From a virus: a stretch of 21,129 nt of DNA. The notes under the pieces are model-generated. The model was not told the origin of the DNA. It saw nothing but the letters and a program-made list of their open reading frames with translations, and ran no database searches. Each line of letters begins with the position of its first letter. Within the stretch, counting starts at the first letter, position 1. Where the stretch lies: the IMG/VR virus record IMGVR_UViG_3300023174_000726, positions 1 to 21,129 of that record; one strand, 5' to 3'. Of the stretch, positions 6,312 to 14,850 are shown piece after piece. The position numbers and the translations under genes are program-made.

Positions 6312-7274
6312 ATGAAGATTATCAAAAACCTCCTTCTGGTGACAGCTTCTATGCTGGCGTTGCTCGGCAGTGCCAATGCGTATAATCCTATCACGCTTAC
6401 AGGCGGAACATTTAATTCAGACCCATTCAAAGGTCAGTCGGTTGCTACTTTTAAGGTTGGCGATAAAGAGCTAACACTTACAGATTGGCAAGCAAACACT
6501 GCAAATGCAACTGCGAAAGGATTTGATATTTCAACTCCAACCGCTGGTGGCGCAAATTTCCCAGTTGAAAACGTGTCATGGTATGACGCAGTCAAGTGGT
6601 GCAATTTGGCAAGCATTGAACAAGGCATTACTCCAGTTTACCAAACCTCGTCAATTGGCGTAACGATAACACGCAACAGCACTACTGCAACGGCAACGGC
6701 AACTGCTCCGCATGGTCTTTCCACGGGCAATCACGTTACCATTGCTGGGGCTACTCCTTCTGGCTATAACTTGACCGCCGCAATCACAGTTGTAACGCCT
6801 ACCACCTTTACTTATTCAGTAAGTGGTAATCTTACAACACCTGCGACTGGAACAATTACCGCTGGAGTTATTTACAAGAGTGGTGAGACGTTTCCAAATG
6901 TAAACGCATCAGCTAACGGATACCGCTTGCCAACCGAAAAGGAATGGCAGTGGGCAGCAATTGGTGGAACCAATCAAAACACATATTTGTATAGCGGTAG
7001 CAATACTGCAAATACTGTAGCTTGGTCACGCACAAACAGCCCATCTGGAGCCAAAGAGGTTGGAACAAAAACAGCAAATAGCCAATCTATTTACGATATG
7101 AGCGGAAACGTATTTGAATGGGTCTTCGACGAAGTCCCCGGAATCGTTGGTCGCCGTGTTCGTGGTGGTGGCTGGGTTGTTGACGCTGATAGCTGTCAGA
7201 TTTCCATTCGTGGATATTCTGCTGCTTCTCGTCAAGAATCTGGATTTGGTTTCCGTGTATTCCAAAACAATTAA
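6312..7274 (+). CDS. Secreted FGE/SUMF1-like (C-type lectin fold) protein
   Basis: This 320-residue protein has a Sec signal peptide (residues 1-23, Lys-rich start, LLLVTASMLALLGS core, ANA cleavage site). The FGE-sulfatase/SUMF1 domain follows: PVENVSWYDAVKWCN at 84-98, GYRLPTEKEWQWAA at about 203-216, DMSGNVFEWVFDE near 262, RGGGW at 284-288 and FGFRVF at the end. In formylglycine-generating enzymes two Cys five residues apart after the GGS motif bind copper; here only Cys295 is present and the other position is Val290, so enzyme activity is unlikely. A Thr/Ala-rich beta module is inserted at about 113-187. The fold is that of lectin-like binding proteins and retroelement-diversified proteins. 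It lies just upstream of the coat gene and after a terminator-like hairpin, like a moron. Confidence 0.85.
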   Translation: MKIIKNLLLVTASMLALLGSANAYNPITLTGGTFNSDPFKGQSVATFKVGDKELTLTDWQANTANATAKGFDISTPTAGGANFPVENVSWYDAVKWCNLASIEQGITPVYQTSSIGVTITRNSTTATATATAPHGLSTGNHVTIAGATPSGYNLTAAITVVTPTTFTYSVSGNLTTPATGTITAGVIYKSGETFPNVNASANGYRLPTEKEWQWAAIGGTNQNTYLYSGSNTANTVAWSRTNSPSGAKEVGTKTANSQSIYDMSGNVFEWVFDEVPGIVGRRVRGGGWVVDADSCQISIRGYSAASRQESGFGFRVFQNN

Positions 7275-7292
7275 ACAAACAAACAAACAAAC
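7273..7292 (+). repeat. (AAAC)5 microsatellite before the coat gene
   Basis: Five tandem AAAC units overlap the stop codon of the FGE-like gene and lead into a further A-rich stretch up to the coat-protein ATG at 7321. There is no Shine-Dalgarno sequence, so this unstructured A-rich leader may itself aid translation initiation of the coat gene. Such a repeat can also change length by slippage. Confidence 0.8.
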
Positions 7293-7320
7293 AAAAACCT
7301 TAAATTAGAAAACTAAAATT

Positions 7321-8514
7321 ATGTCTAACAATTGTATCCCATTGGCGACTATCCAAAACTTCGCCTCCAAAGATGTCAACCGCATCATCGGCCAAATCGG
7401 TCGCGTGCTTGCTCGTAAATCTCCATACGTCAATTCGATTGATGGTGGAACTCTCCCTAACGTATCGGACGTCGTTCGTAGCGTGGTTGAGGAAATGGCA
7501 GTGCCTGCCGCTTCGCTCGCTTCTCCTACGTTCTTTAACGACACCACACTTTGCGGTCAAGGTGCTACTCCCGACCAAGTTGGTTCTACTGAGTATCAAT
7601 TCCAACTCCAAACCCTTCGTGGTGCTGGGCCTCGCGTTTGCGTAAAGCAAGCTCGGACTGCTTTTAAAGGCAGTTACCTCCAAGCTCAAGTCTCGTTGGA
7701 AAAAACGATCCTCCAGATCATCAATGCTGACATCCGTTATCAATACCTGATTCAGTCTGGCATCAAATACGTTGTGGATTCCACTTCGACTTTTGATTCC
7801 AACCTCACAGGTGATATGCAACAGATTAACACTCTGTTTGCAAGCAAAACCCCGGATTCTCCGATGAATTTCAAGACACTCTATCGTATTGGAACTTTCC
7901 TCCGCGAAGAGATGCTTGCCGAACCTTTTGCTACAAAAGACGGTGAGTTTTTCCAAGTGCTTGCTTCCGCCGATCAGATTGAGAACTTCCGTAATGACGC
8001 TGATGTCAAAGAAGACCTCCTCTATCTCTCCGCTGGTAGCTTCAAGCTCGGCGAAGAGTCCATCAGTGGTTATCAGTTCATGGGCTATCGTGGTTTCGCT
8101 TTTGGTATTGACCAACAGCCTCTCCGCGCTACCGCAAACGTGGCCGGAACTCTCACGTTGGTTAACCCCATCGTTTCGACTGCCGTAACTAACGGATTTG
8201 CTCAACGCCGTAACCCTGCTTGGGTTTCCGCGCCTTACGAAGTCATGTTCGTCATCGCTGGCGAAGCATTCAAACGTCTTGTTCCTGAACAATACGTTGG
8301 TGAAGGAACATTCAAGTTTGCTCCTCAACTCGCAATGGGCGAACTGGAATGGACTTATTTCCGCGACAACGATTGCAACCTGTATGGTGACTATGGTCAG
8401 CATATCTATCAAATCCAACGCGCTATCCAGCCGATCCGCCCACAGAACGTGTGCGCCATCGTCTACAAGCGTTGCGCTTTTGATACAGGTGTAACTCCTT
8501 GCGTTGTTCCCTAA
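7321..8514 (+). CDS. Major capsid (coat) protein
   Basis: This 397-residue protein is the best candidate for the coat protein that forms the icosahedral shell. It starts MSNNCIPLATIQNFASKDVN, has the long-helix type segment LQAQVSLEKTILQIINADIR (about residues 121-140), and ends in a region (LEWTYFRDNDCNLYGDYGQH) similar to coat proteins I know from environmental phages. Its codons are visibly richer in C-ending forms (CTC, TTC, CGC, ATC) than those of its neighbours, as expected for the most highly expressed virion gene. Position after the scaffold and portal block agrees. It is preceded by an A-rich leader without Shine-Dalgarno and followed by a strong hairpin. An HK97-type fold is expected but cannot be shown from sequence alone. 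Confidence 0.8.
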   Translation: MSNNCIPLATIQNFASKDVNRIIGQIGRVLARKSPYVNSIDGGTLPNVSDVVRSVVEEMAVPAASLASPTFFNDTTLCGQGATPDQVGSTEYQFQLQTLRGAGPRVCVKQARTAFKGSYLQAQVSLEKTILQIINADIRYQYLIQSGIKYVVDSTSTFDSNLTGDMQQINTLFASKTPDSPMNFKTLYRIGTFLREEMLAEPFATKDGEFFQVLASADQIENFRNDADVKEDLLYLSAGSFKLGEESISGYQFMGYRGFAFGIDQQPLRATANVAGTLTLVNPIVSTAVTNGFAQRRNPAWVSAPYEVMFVIAGEAFKRLVPEQYVGEGTFKFAPQLAMGELEWTYFRDNDCNLYGDYGQHIYQIQRAIQPIRPQNVCAIVYKRCAFDTGVTPCVVP

Positions 8515-8533
8515 CGTAAAGTAGGTTGATATC

Positions 8534-8563
8534 GGTGGCAGAGTGGTTGATTGCTCTGCCACC
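8534..8563 (+). terminator. Hairpin after the capsid gene
   Basis: GGTGGCAGAG (8534-8543) and CTCTGCCACC (8554-8563) form a perfect 10-bp stem around a 10-base loop, 20 bases after the coat-protein stop. No T-tract follows, so it may be a partial terminator, an RNA-processing site or a 3' stabiliser that raises coat mRNA relative to downstream fibre genes. Confidence 0.6.
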
Positions 8564-8585
8564 TCATCAGCTTACAAATTAAATT

Positions 8586-8858
8586 ATGGAAAACATTCCC
8601 TCGATTCTTGACACAGCAAAATTTCGCCATCTTGTTCTTGATGGAGTCAATTCACTGGAAACATCTGTTGCAGCTTTGCAAGGATTTCAAATTCCAGAAT
8701 ACGACGAACTTGCTTTGACATACTACGGAACTACAAATAATATTGCTACTGTTGTATACAAAAAATCATCTGCTGTTGTTGCTACGCTTACACTGACGTA
8801 TGCCGTTCAACCTCCAACTGTAAATGACGCTAATTTGGTAAAAGTAACTATTTCTTAA
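8586..8858 (+). CDS. Small beta-rich virion-associated protein
   Basis: This 90-residue protein has a short helical N-terminus and the segment [20 protein letters not shown], followed by [18 protein letters not shown]. The pattern 'IPxYDxxxLTYxG ... VVYKxxxxxVATLTLxYD' is common in small phage proteins next to tail-fibre genes. It is likely a structural component or a fibre-associated beta domain; exact function is unknown. The start lies 22 bases after the hairpin, in an A/T-rich leader, and the stop is 1 base before the collagen-like fibre gene, so the two are probably cotranscribed and may act together. Confidence 0.75.
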   Translation: MENIPSILDTAKFRHLVLDGVNSLETSVAALQGFQIPEYDELALTYYGTTNNIATVVYKKSSAVVATLTLTYAVQPPTVNDANLVKVTIS

Positions 8859-8859
8859 A

Positions 8860-10851
<1,992 letters not shown>

Positions 10852-10853
10852 CT

Positions 10854-11012
10854 ATGATCGAACGATACGTTATTTTAAACGAAGATGGCGGATGGCTGGA
10901 AAATAATATCCTCTGGGATGGAAATATTGAAACGTGGCAACCTCCCGTAGGAACTATTGTTAAATTAGAGTCTGAAATTGATTATCAGACACTACCGCAA
11001 AAACCAGAATAA
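10854..11012 (+). CDS. Small protein after the fibre gene
   Basis: This is a 52-residue protein whose ATG at 10854 lies 2 bases after the stop of the collagen-like gene; in-frame codons upstream of this ATG lie inside the Gly-rich coding region and are not a plausible start. It is acidic and Trp-rich (DGGWLENNILWDGNIETWQP). I do not recognise a family. Its last base is the first base of the next start (TAATG). The position between a fibre gene and the lysis cassette suggests a fibre accessory or a hypothetical protein of the lysis operon. Confidence 0.7.
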   Translation: MIERYVILNEDGGWLENNILWDGNIETWQPPVGTIVKLESEIDYQTLPQKPE

Positions 11013-11194
11013 TGGACACTCATTCTTTTAACGCAAGTATGGCAGGATTATTAGCAACTGCTACATCAGTTGGTATTTCTTTCTTGCCAGAAGTAGAGCA
11101 ATGGTTACGGATTGTTTCACTAATAGTTGGTATTTTAGTTGGATTTGGATCACTCATTGTCCTCGCCAAAAATTGGAATAAAAATAAATCTTGA
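11012..11194 (+). CDS. Holin-like small membrane protein
   Basis: This 60-residue protein has two hydrophobic segments: a weak one around residues 9-25 (MAGLLATATSVGISFLP) and a strong one around 32-52 (LRIVSLIVGILVGFGSLIVL), followed by a basic tail KNWNKNKS. Size, topology and the endolysin 400 bases downstream fit a small holin that permeabilises the inner membrane at lysis. It overlaps the preceding stop by one base and the following start by one base (TGATG), so its translation is coupled to its neighbours. Confidence 0.7.
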   Translation: MDTHSFNASMAGLLATATSVGISFLPEVEQWLRIVSLIVGILVGFGSLIVLAKNWNKNKS

Positions 11195-11397
11195 TGAAAT
11201 ATAAAATTGCATTAGCATTAATTATATGCTTTGCATTTACAAGTTGCGTTTCAATACCACTTCCTCCATATGGAGACAAAATTGGAGACTATGGTAAAAT
11301 TCAACTTTCATTAAATGTAAAGTATTTCCCACCAGAACAAAAAATAGATTGGTTTAATCCAATCATACCTCAACCTAAACTATATAAAGATAAATGA
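11194..11397 (+). CDS. Small lipoprotein, possible spanin subunit
   Basis: This 67-residue protein starts at the ATG overlapping the previous stop; a TTG one codon upstream is less likely. The N-terminus MKYKIALALIICFAFTSC is a lipoprotein signal peptide with a lipobox (FTSC), so the mature protein would start with a lipidated Cys18. The mature part is Pro-rich and short (SIPLPPYGDK, then FNPIIPQPKLYKDK), like outer-membrane spanin lipoproteins (Rz1 type) that help disrupt the outer membrane at lysis. This points to a Gram-negative-type host. No partner with one membrane anchor and a coiled coil is obvious nearby. A lysis-unrelated lipoprotein is also possible. Confidence 0.6.
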   Translation: MKYKIALALIICFAFTSCVSIPLPPYGDKIGDYGKIQLSLNVKYFPPEQKIDWFNPIIPQPKLYKDK

Positions 11398-11570
11398 AAA
11401 TCGTAGATTACATATTAGCTCGCCTGTCTGAAAGCTCAACTTGGCGTGGTTTGGCACTTATTATTGGCGCAAGTGGGATAGCTATTGATCCATCCAAAGC
11501 CAATGCGATTGCCGCAGCGGGGATGGCAGTTGCAGGCGCAATAAACGTGTTCCGAACAGAGAAAAAATAA
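11394..11570 (+). CDS. Second holin-like membrane protein
   Basis: This 58-residue protein reads MKIVDYILARLSESSTWRGL, then LALIIGASGIAI (first hydrophobic segment), a PSKA turn, and NAIAAAGMAVAGAINVF (second), ending in a charged RTEKK tail. The pattern 'RLSExSTWRGLALxxxxxG ... AIxAAGxAxAGxIxVF' is familiar from phage holin-type proteins next to endolysins. It overlaps the lipoprotein stop (ATGA) and ends exactly before the endolysin ATG, strongly supporting a role in lysis. Having two holin-like genes suggests a holin/antiholin pair, which is inference. Confidence 0.75.
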   Translation: MKIVDYILARLSESSTWRGLALIIGASGIAIDPSKANAIAAAGMAVAGAINVFRTEKK

Positions 11571-12098
11571 ATGATTGACAAACTAATTGCCATTGCGACT
11601 TCGCAGGTTGGCGTTAGAGAAGTTGGCGGTAATAATTGCGGAGAAAAGATCCGCGAATACCAAACCGCGACCGAATTAGATCTTGGAGCTTGGCCTTGGT
11701 GCGCCGCATTTGTTGATTGGTGTGTAAAGAAGTGGTTGGATGACGCAAAGGTTGTAATGTGGCTTGACTTAAAGAAAAAGACTCCAGAAGAATGGCGTCC
11801 CAAAACAGCTATGGCGTATGGATTAACGTCATGGGCAAAAAAGCGTCCAAATACAACAAACATTTACACTGAAAAAGACATTGCGAAGCCGGGTGATATT
11901 GTAACATTTGATTTTTCGCATACAGGAATAATTCTTGAGGATTGTGGAGATCATATTGTAACAATTGAGGGAAATACTAACGGGAAAGGCGACCGAGATT
12001 CCGAATCTGGTGATGGAGTTTGGCGAAAAATCAGGGCAAAGCACTTGATAAAAGACTTAATACGAATACATCCATCAATAAAACAAAATAATGGCTAA
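11571..12098 (+). CDS. Endolysin, CHAP/NlpC-P60-type amidase or peptidase
   Basis: This 175-residue enzyme is a CHAP-type cysteine amidase/peptidase that cuts peptidoglycan peptide bonds at lysis. The N-terminus IAIATSQVGVREVGGNNCGE is typical of these domains. The catalytic Cys44 lies in WPWCAAFVDWC, His117 in FDFSHTGIIL, and a third polar position in IEGNTN (about 132-137). PGDIVTF before the His strand is also characteristic. No signal peptide is present, so export would need the holin encoded just upstream. There is no separate cell-wall-binding domain. The gene starts immediately after the holin-like stop and overlaps the next gene by 8 bases. Confidence 0.85.
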   Translation: MIDKLIAIATSQVGVREVGGNNCGEKIREYQTATELDLGAWPWCAAFVDWCVKKWLDDAKVVMWLDLKKKTPEEWRPKTAMAYGLTSWAKKRPNTTNIYTEKDIAKPGDIVTFDFSHTGIILEDCGDHIVTIEGNTNGKGDRDSESGDGVWRKIRAKHLIKDLIRIHPSIKQNNG

Positions 12099-12837
12099 TA
12101 TTGCACACAAATGGAAAAAAGTGTTAGCAGTTTCATGCAGTCATGCGAAATATTGCGACAAGGAAGCGTTGGATGCTGTTTTGCGGTTCAAAACTGACTT
12201 CAAACCACATACGACGATCCATCTCGGAGACTTTGTTGATTTAACTGCGCTGATGTCTGGAGCAAAAGGGGCAAGCGAGGCAGAACCATTGATTCCAGAC
12301 ATAGATACCGGCCTAATGCACCTCAAAATGCTTAAAGCTAATATAGTCCTTTGCGGAAATCATGAAGATAGGGCTTGGAGATTGAGATCCAGTAACAATG
12401 CTGTTGTAGCTCATGCCGCACATAAAATAGTTGAGGCAATTGAGGATTGCTGTAAGAAGTTAAAAGCACCATTAATTCCGTGGGATGGTGTATGGCAGAT
12501 GTTTGACCTCGCTGATATTGGATTCCAGCATGGTGTTCTTTTCAACGAAATGGCTGCCAGAGACACCGCAGAAGCGTTTTGCAATAGCACAAGGCGTAAA
12601 ATAGTGTTTGGGCATTCGCATAAAGTTTCAATGCAACCGGGGCGAAACATAATTGGTGGCATGGGATACAATATTGGAACTCTCACAAAGCGATCAACGA
12701 TGGATTACGCTAAAGGACGCAGGGCTACGCTTGCTTGGACGCAGGCATTCCTTTGGGGAGAGTATTGCGAAGAATTAAAACAATCGTGCATCCACATTAC
12801 AAGTCGAGAACAAGGGCAACCTTGGAGACTTCCATGA
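12091..12837 (+). CDS. Metallophosphoesterase
   Basis: This 248-residue protein belongs to the calcineurin-like phosphoesterase superfamily, which uses two metal ions to hydrolyse phosphoesters. Motifs in order: SCSH at 15-18, LGDFVD near 45-50, CGNHED near 88-93 and FGHSHK near 173. Motif I is normally D-x-H; here the Asp position is Cys16, so metal binding may be altered, although a similar change occurs in some phage members. The substrate is unknown; candidates are nucleic acid ends or nucleotides. The gene overlaps the endolysin by 8 bases and shares ATGA with the next gene, so it is cotranscribed with the lysis genes without being a lysis protein. Confidence 0.8.
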   Translation: MANIAHKWKKVLAVSCSHAKYCDKEALDAVLRFKTDFKPHTTIHLGDFVDLTALMSGAKGASEAEPLIPDIDTGLMHLKMLKANIVLCGNHEDRAWRLRSSNNAVVAHAAHKIVEAIEDCCKKLKAPLIPWDGVWQMFDLADIGFQHGVLFNEMAARDTAEAFCNSTRRKIVFGHSHKVSMQPGRNIIGGMGYNIGTLTKRSTMDYAKGRRATLAWTQAFLWGEYCEELKQSCIHITSREQGQPWRLP

Positions 12838-13097
12838 CACCAAACGATTTTCTTAAAGTTATCCAAGATAGTATCAATAAACAATACGAACCTGTTCCAA
12901 AGGGTTGGTATTCAAAAAATGACTTGTGTGAAATTTGGAATTTAAAAAGAACAATCGTAATAGCTTATCTTTCAAGAGGGATTGACGATGGATTCATTGA
13001 AAGAAAAAATTTTTACATTCCAAATACAATAGGAGTTCTTAAACCTGTTCCACATTATTATTTTCATGACGAAAAAAAGCGTAAAGCTAAAAATTAG
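12834..13097 (+). CDS. Small winged-helix-like protein
   Basis: This 87-residue protein starts at the ATG overlapping the previous stop (ATGA); an upstream in-frame start would lie deep in the phosphoesterase gene. The core GWYSKNDLCEIWNLKRTIVI followed by SRGIDDGFIERKNFYIP has the helix-turn-helix plus wing layout of small DNA-binding proteins that appear beside metallopeptidase genes in environmental phages. The end is Lys/Arg-rich. It overlaps the next gene by 32 bases. A transcriptional role for the adjacent genes is possible but not shown. Confidence 0.65.
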   Translation: MTPNDFLKVIQDSINKQYEPVPKGWYSKNDLCEIWNLKRTIVIAYLSRGIDDGFIERKNFYIPNTIGVLKPVPHYYFHDEKKRKAKN

Positions 13098-13338
13098 TGG
13101 TCACAATTGGACTATTCGCTATGGGAATCCCGGAAAAACCAATGGTATTACGGATGATGGTTGTTGTGATTACGAAAAAAGGTTAATAACCATTAATAAA
13201 AATAGTCAAAGTTCGCTTTTGAATGTTTTGACTCACGAGATTATTCATGCCCGGTTGCCAGATTTTAATGAAGAAGCTGTTGAAGAGATCGGGTGTTTGA
13301 TTGACGAGGCGTATGTTAAAATTCAAGAAATTTTTTGA
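13066..13338 (+). CDS. HExxH zinc metallopeptidase-like protein
   Basis: This 90-residue protein carries the zinc-metallopeptidase signature HEIIH (His57, Glu58, His61) in NVLTHEIIHARLPDFNEEAV; a downstream Glu in EEAVEEIGCLIDEA could be the third ligand. The N-terminal half is a beta-type stretch (VKLKISGHNWTIRYGNPG) with a CCDYEKRLITI segment. It resembles the minimal SprT/IrrE-type domains often found in phages. Substrate is unknown; trimming of virion or host proteins is possible. It starts inside the preceding gene, and its stop codon overlaps the -35 box of the promoter for the next gene. Confidence 0.75.
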   Translation: MTKKSVKLKISGHNWTIRYGNPGKTNGITDDGCCDYEKRLITINKNSQSSLLNVLTHEIIHARLPDFNEEAVEEIGCLIDEAYVKIQEIF

Positions 13339-13363
13339 CATAATAAAATTATCAATGTAATAA
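13335..13363 (+). promoter_or_regulatory. Sigma-70-type promoter for the second fibre gene
   Basis: TTGACA at 13335-13340 is separated by exactly 17 bases from TAATAA at 13358-13363, a near-consensus promoter. Transcription would start around 13370, leaving only about 7 bases before the ATG at 13377, i.e. an almost leaderless mRNA. The -35 box overlaps the stop of the metallopeptidase gene. This is the clearest promoter in the window. Confidence 0.65.
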
Positions 13364-13376
13364 AGTAATAATTTTT

Positions 13377-14807
13377 ATGGCGAAATATAATTGGGTTCCA
13401 AGCCCACAAGGTTCTTCAAATTGCGGTTGCGCTCCATTGAATGCAATGGATTGTCATTGGCCTTATGTTGGCGCGACAGGGGCGACTGGTGCTACTGGAA
13501 TTGGTTCTACAGGCGCAACAGGGTTGATTGGAAATGATGGCGCAACGGGAATCGCTGGTGCTACTGGATTGACTGGAAGTCAAGGTTCTACTGGCGCGAC
13601 AGGAATTGTTGGCGGACAAGGATCAACAGGAGCCACTGGGTTGACTGGCAATCAAGGCTCGACTGGTGCTACAGGTGCTACTGGTTTGACTGGAAACCAA
13701 GGTTCTACTGGGGCTACTGGATCAACTGGAGCAACAGGGTTGAGCGGAAATGATGGTTCAACTGGAGCTACGGGAATCGTTGGAGGACAAGGTTCTACTG
13801 GAGCTACAGGTGTAGCAGGTATTGATGGTGCAACGGGAAGCACTGGAGCAACTGGAGCCACAGGCTTAACTGGATCGCAGGGTTCCACGGGAGCTACTGG
13901 AGCTACTGGAGCAACGGGGTCAACGGGTATCCAAGGGTCGACTGGTGCAACTGGAATAGGTTCTACTGGAGCGACTGGAGTAACGGGAGGACAAGGAGCA
14001 ACTGGCAGCACTGGCGCAACTGGAATCCAAGGCATTCAAGGAGCAACTGGAAGCACTGGAAGCATTGGAGTTCAAGGGTCAACTGGAGCAACAGGTGTTA
14101 CTGGCGGTCAAGGTTCAACTGGTGCAACAGGTGTTACTGGCGGTCAAGGTTCAACTGGTGCAACTGGTGTTACTGGCGGTCAAGGGTCAACTGGTGCAAC
14201 TGGAATTACAGGTATACAAGGAGCTACTGGGATTGGTGCTACAGGTGCTACAGGAATTACAGGCGGTCAAGGTTCTACTGGATTGCAAGGAAGCACGGGT
14301 GCAACTGGCGTTGTTGGTGGTCAAGGGGCAACCGGCTCGACTGGTGTAACTGGAGGGCAAGGCTCAACAGGTTCAACAGGTTCTACAGGAGCAACTGGAG
14401 TTCAAGGCATACAGGGCATTCAAGGCAGCACAGGAGCTACTGGCATTGGAGCTACTGGCGCAACTGGCATTCAAGGTAATCAAGGAAGCACAGGAGCTAC
14501 TGGCATTGGAGCTACTGGCGCAACTGGTTTGCAAGGCTCCACAGGCCCACAAGGTGCAACTGGTGTAATTCCAGCGTCAAACGCAGGAAATGTTTGGACG
14601 TTTACTGGAAATGGAACAACGACAACATGGACATTAACTGGAAATACAAGCGGAAGTCTTGTATCTGCAAATTATCTTGTAGCTGTTGATGGTGTTTTAC
14701 AAGCTCCAGCAAACTATACAATCAACAATGTCTCTCCAAGGACACTAACAATTTCAACTGTTCCAAGTGGAAGCGCACTTGTTGTAGTTTCGCTTTCTAC
14801 AGCATAA
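13377..14807 (+). CDS. Second collagen-like fibre protein
   Basis: This 476-residue fibre protein has a Cys-containing N-terminus ([18 protein letters not shown]) that differs from the first collagen-like protein and could be disulphide-linked or attach to the virion. Gly-X-Y triplets run from about residue 32 to 398, again with GAT, GST, GGQ and NQG units. The C-terminal beta domain of about 75 residues contains [14 protein letters not shown] and [19 protein letters not shown], a small fibre-tip module that also occurs in the next gene. A 36-bp unit encoding [12 protein letters not shown] is repeated in tandem near 14094-14201. It has its own promoter and is probably displayed on the tail or capsid for surface binding. 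Confidence 0.85.
   Translation: MAKYNWVPSPQGSSNCGCAPLNAMDCHWPYVGATGATGATGIGSTGATGLIGNDGATGIAGATGLTGSQGSTGATGIVGGQGSTGATGLTGNQGSTGATGATGLTGNQGSTGATGSTGATGLSGNDGSTGATGIVGGQGSTGATGVAGIDGATGSTGATGATGLTGSQGSTGATGATGATGSTGIQGSTGATGIGSTGATGVTGGQGATGSTGATGIQGIQGATGSTGSIGVQGSTGATGVTGGQGSTGATGVTGGQGSTGATGVTGGQGSTGATGITGIQGATGIGATGATGITGGQGSTGLQGSTGATGVVGGQGATGSTGVTGGQGSTGSTGSTGATGVQGIQGIQGSTGATGIGATGATGIQGNQGSTGATGIGATGATGLQGSTGPQGATGVIPASNAGNVWTFTGNGTTTTWTLTGNTSGSLVSANYLVAVDGVLQAPANYTINNVSPRTLTISTVPSGSALVVVSLSTA
14094..14201 (+). repeat. Three tandem 36-bp units in the second fibre gene
   Basis: Three nearly identical copies of a 36-bp unit (GGTGTTACTGGCGGTCAAGG and following bases) encode [12 protein letters not shown]. 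Thirty-two of these bases (14097-14128) are identical to 9877-9908 in the first collagen-like gene, so the two genes could recombine. Confidence 0.85.
14427..14527 (+). repeat. 41-bp direct repeat, 60 bases apart
   Basis: Bases 14427-14467 and 14487-14527 are identical and encode [14 protein letters not shown]-type triplets close to the end of the collagen region. The 60-base period keeps the frame. Confidence 0.8.
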
Positions 14808-14813
14808 AAACAC

Positions 14814-14840
14814 TTGACTATTTAAATTTAATAATATAAA
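14814..14840 (+). promoter_or_regulatory. Possible promoter before the Cys-rich gene
   Basis: TTGACT (14814-14819) and TATAAA (14835-14840) are 15 bases apart, shorter than ideal, in an A/T-rich spacer of 43 bases. The layout resembles the clearer promoter at 13335-13363: a -35 box at a gene end and a start codon about 10 bases after the -10 box. Confidence 0.35.
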
Positions 14841-14850
14841 AAAACAAATT

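Noticed and set aside
6134-6385. 83-codon frame overlapping the start of the FGE-like gene
   Set aside because: It needs a GTG start, runs out of frame into the signal peptide of a much better gene, and has no recognisable content.
7300-8562. A 420-codon open frame on the minus strand across the coat gene
   Set aside because: It lies entirely opposite the coat gene, its product has no recognisable motif, and the strong codon bias of the coat gene explains the lack of stops on the other strand.
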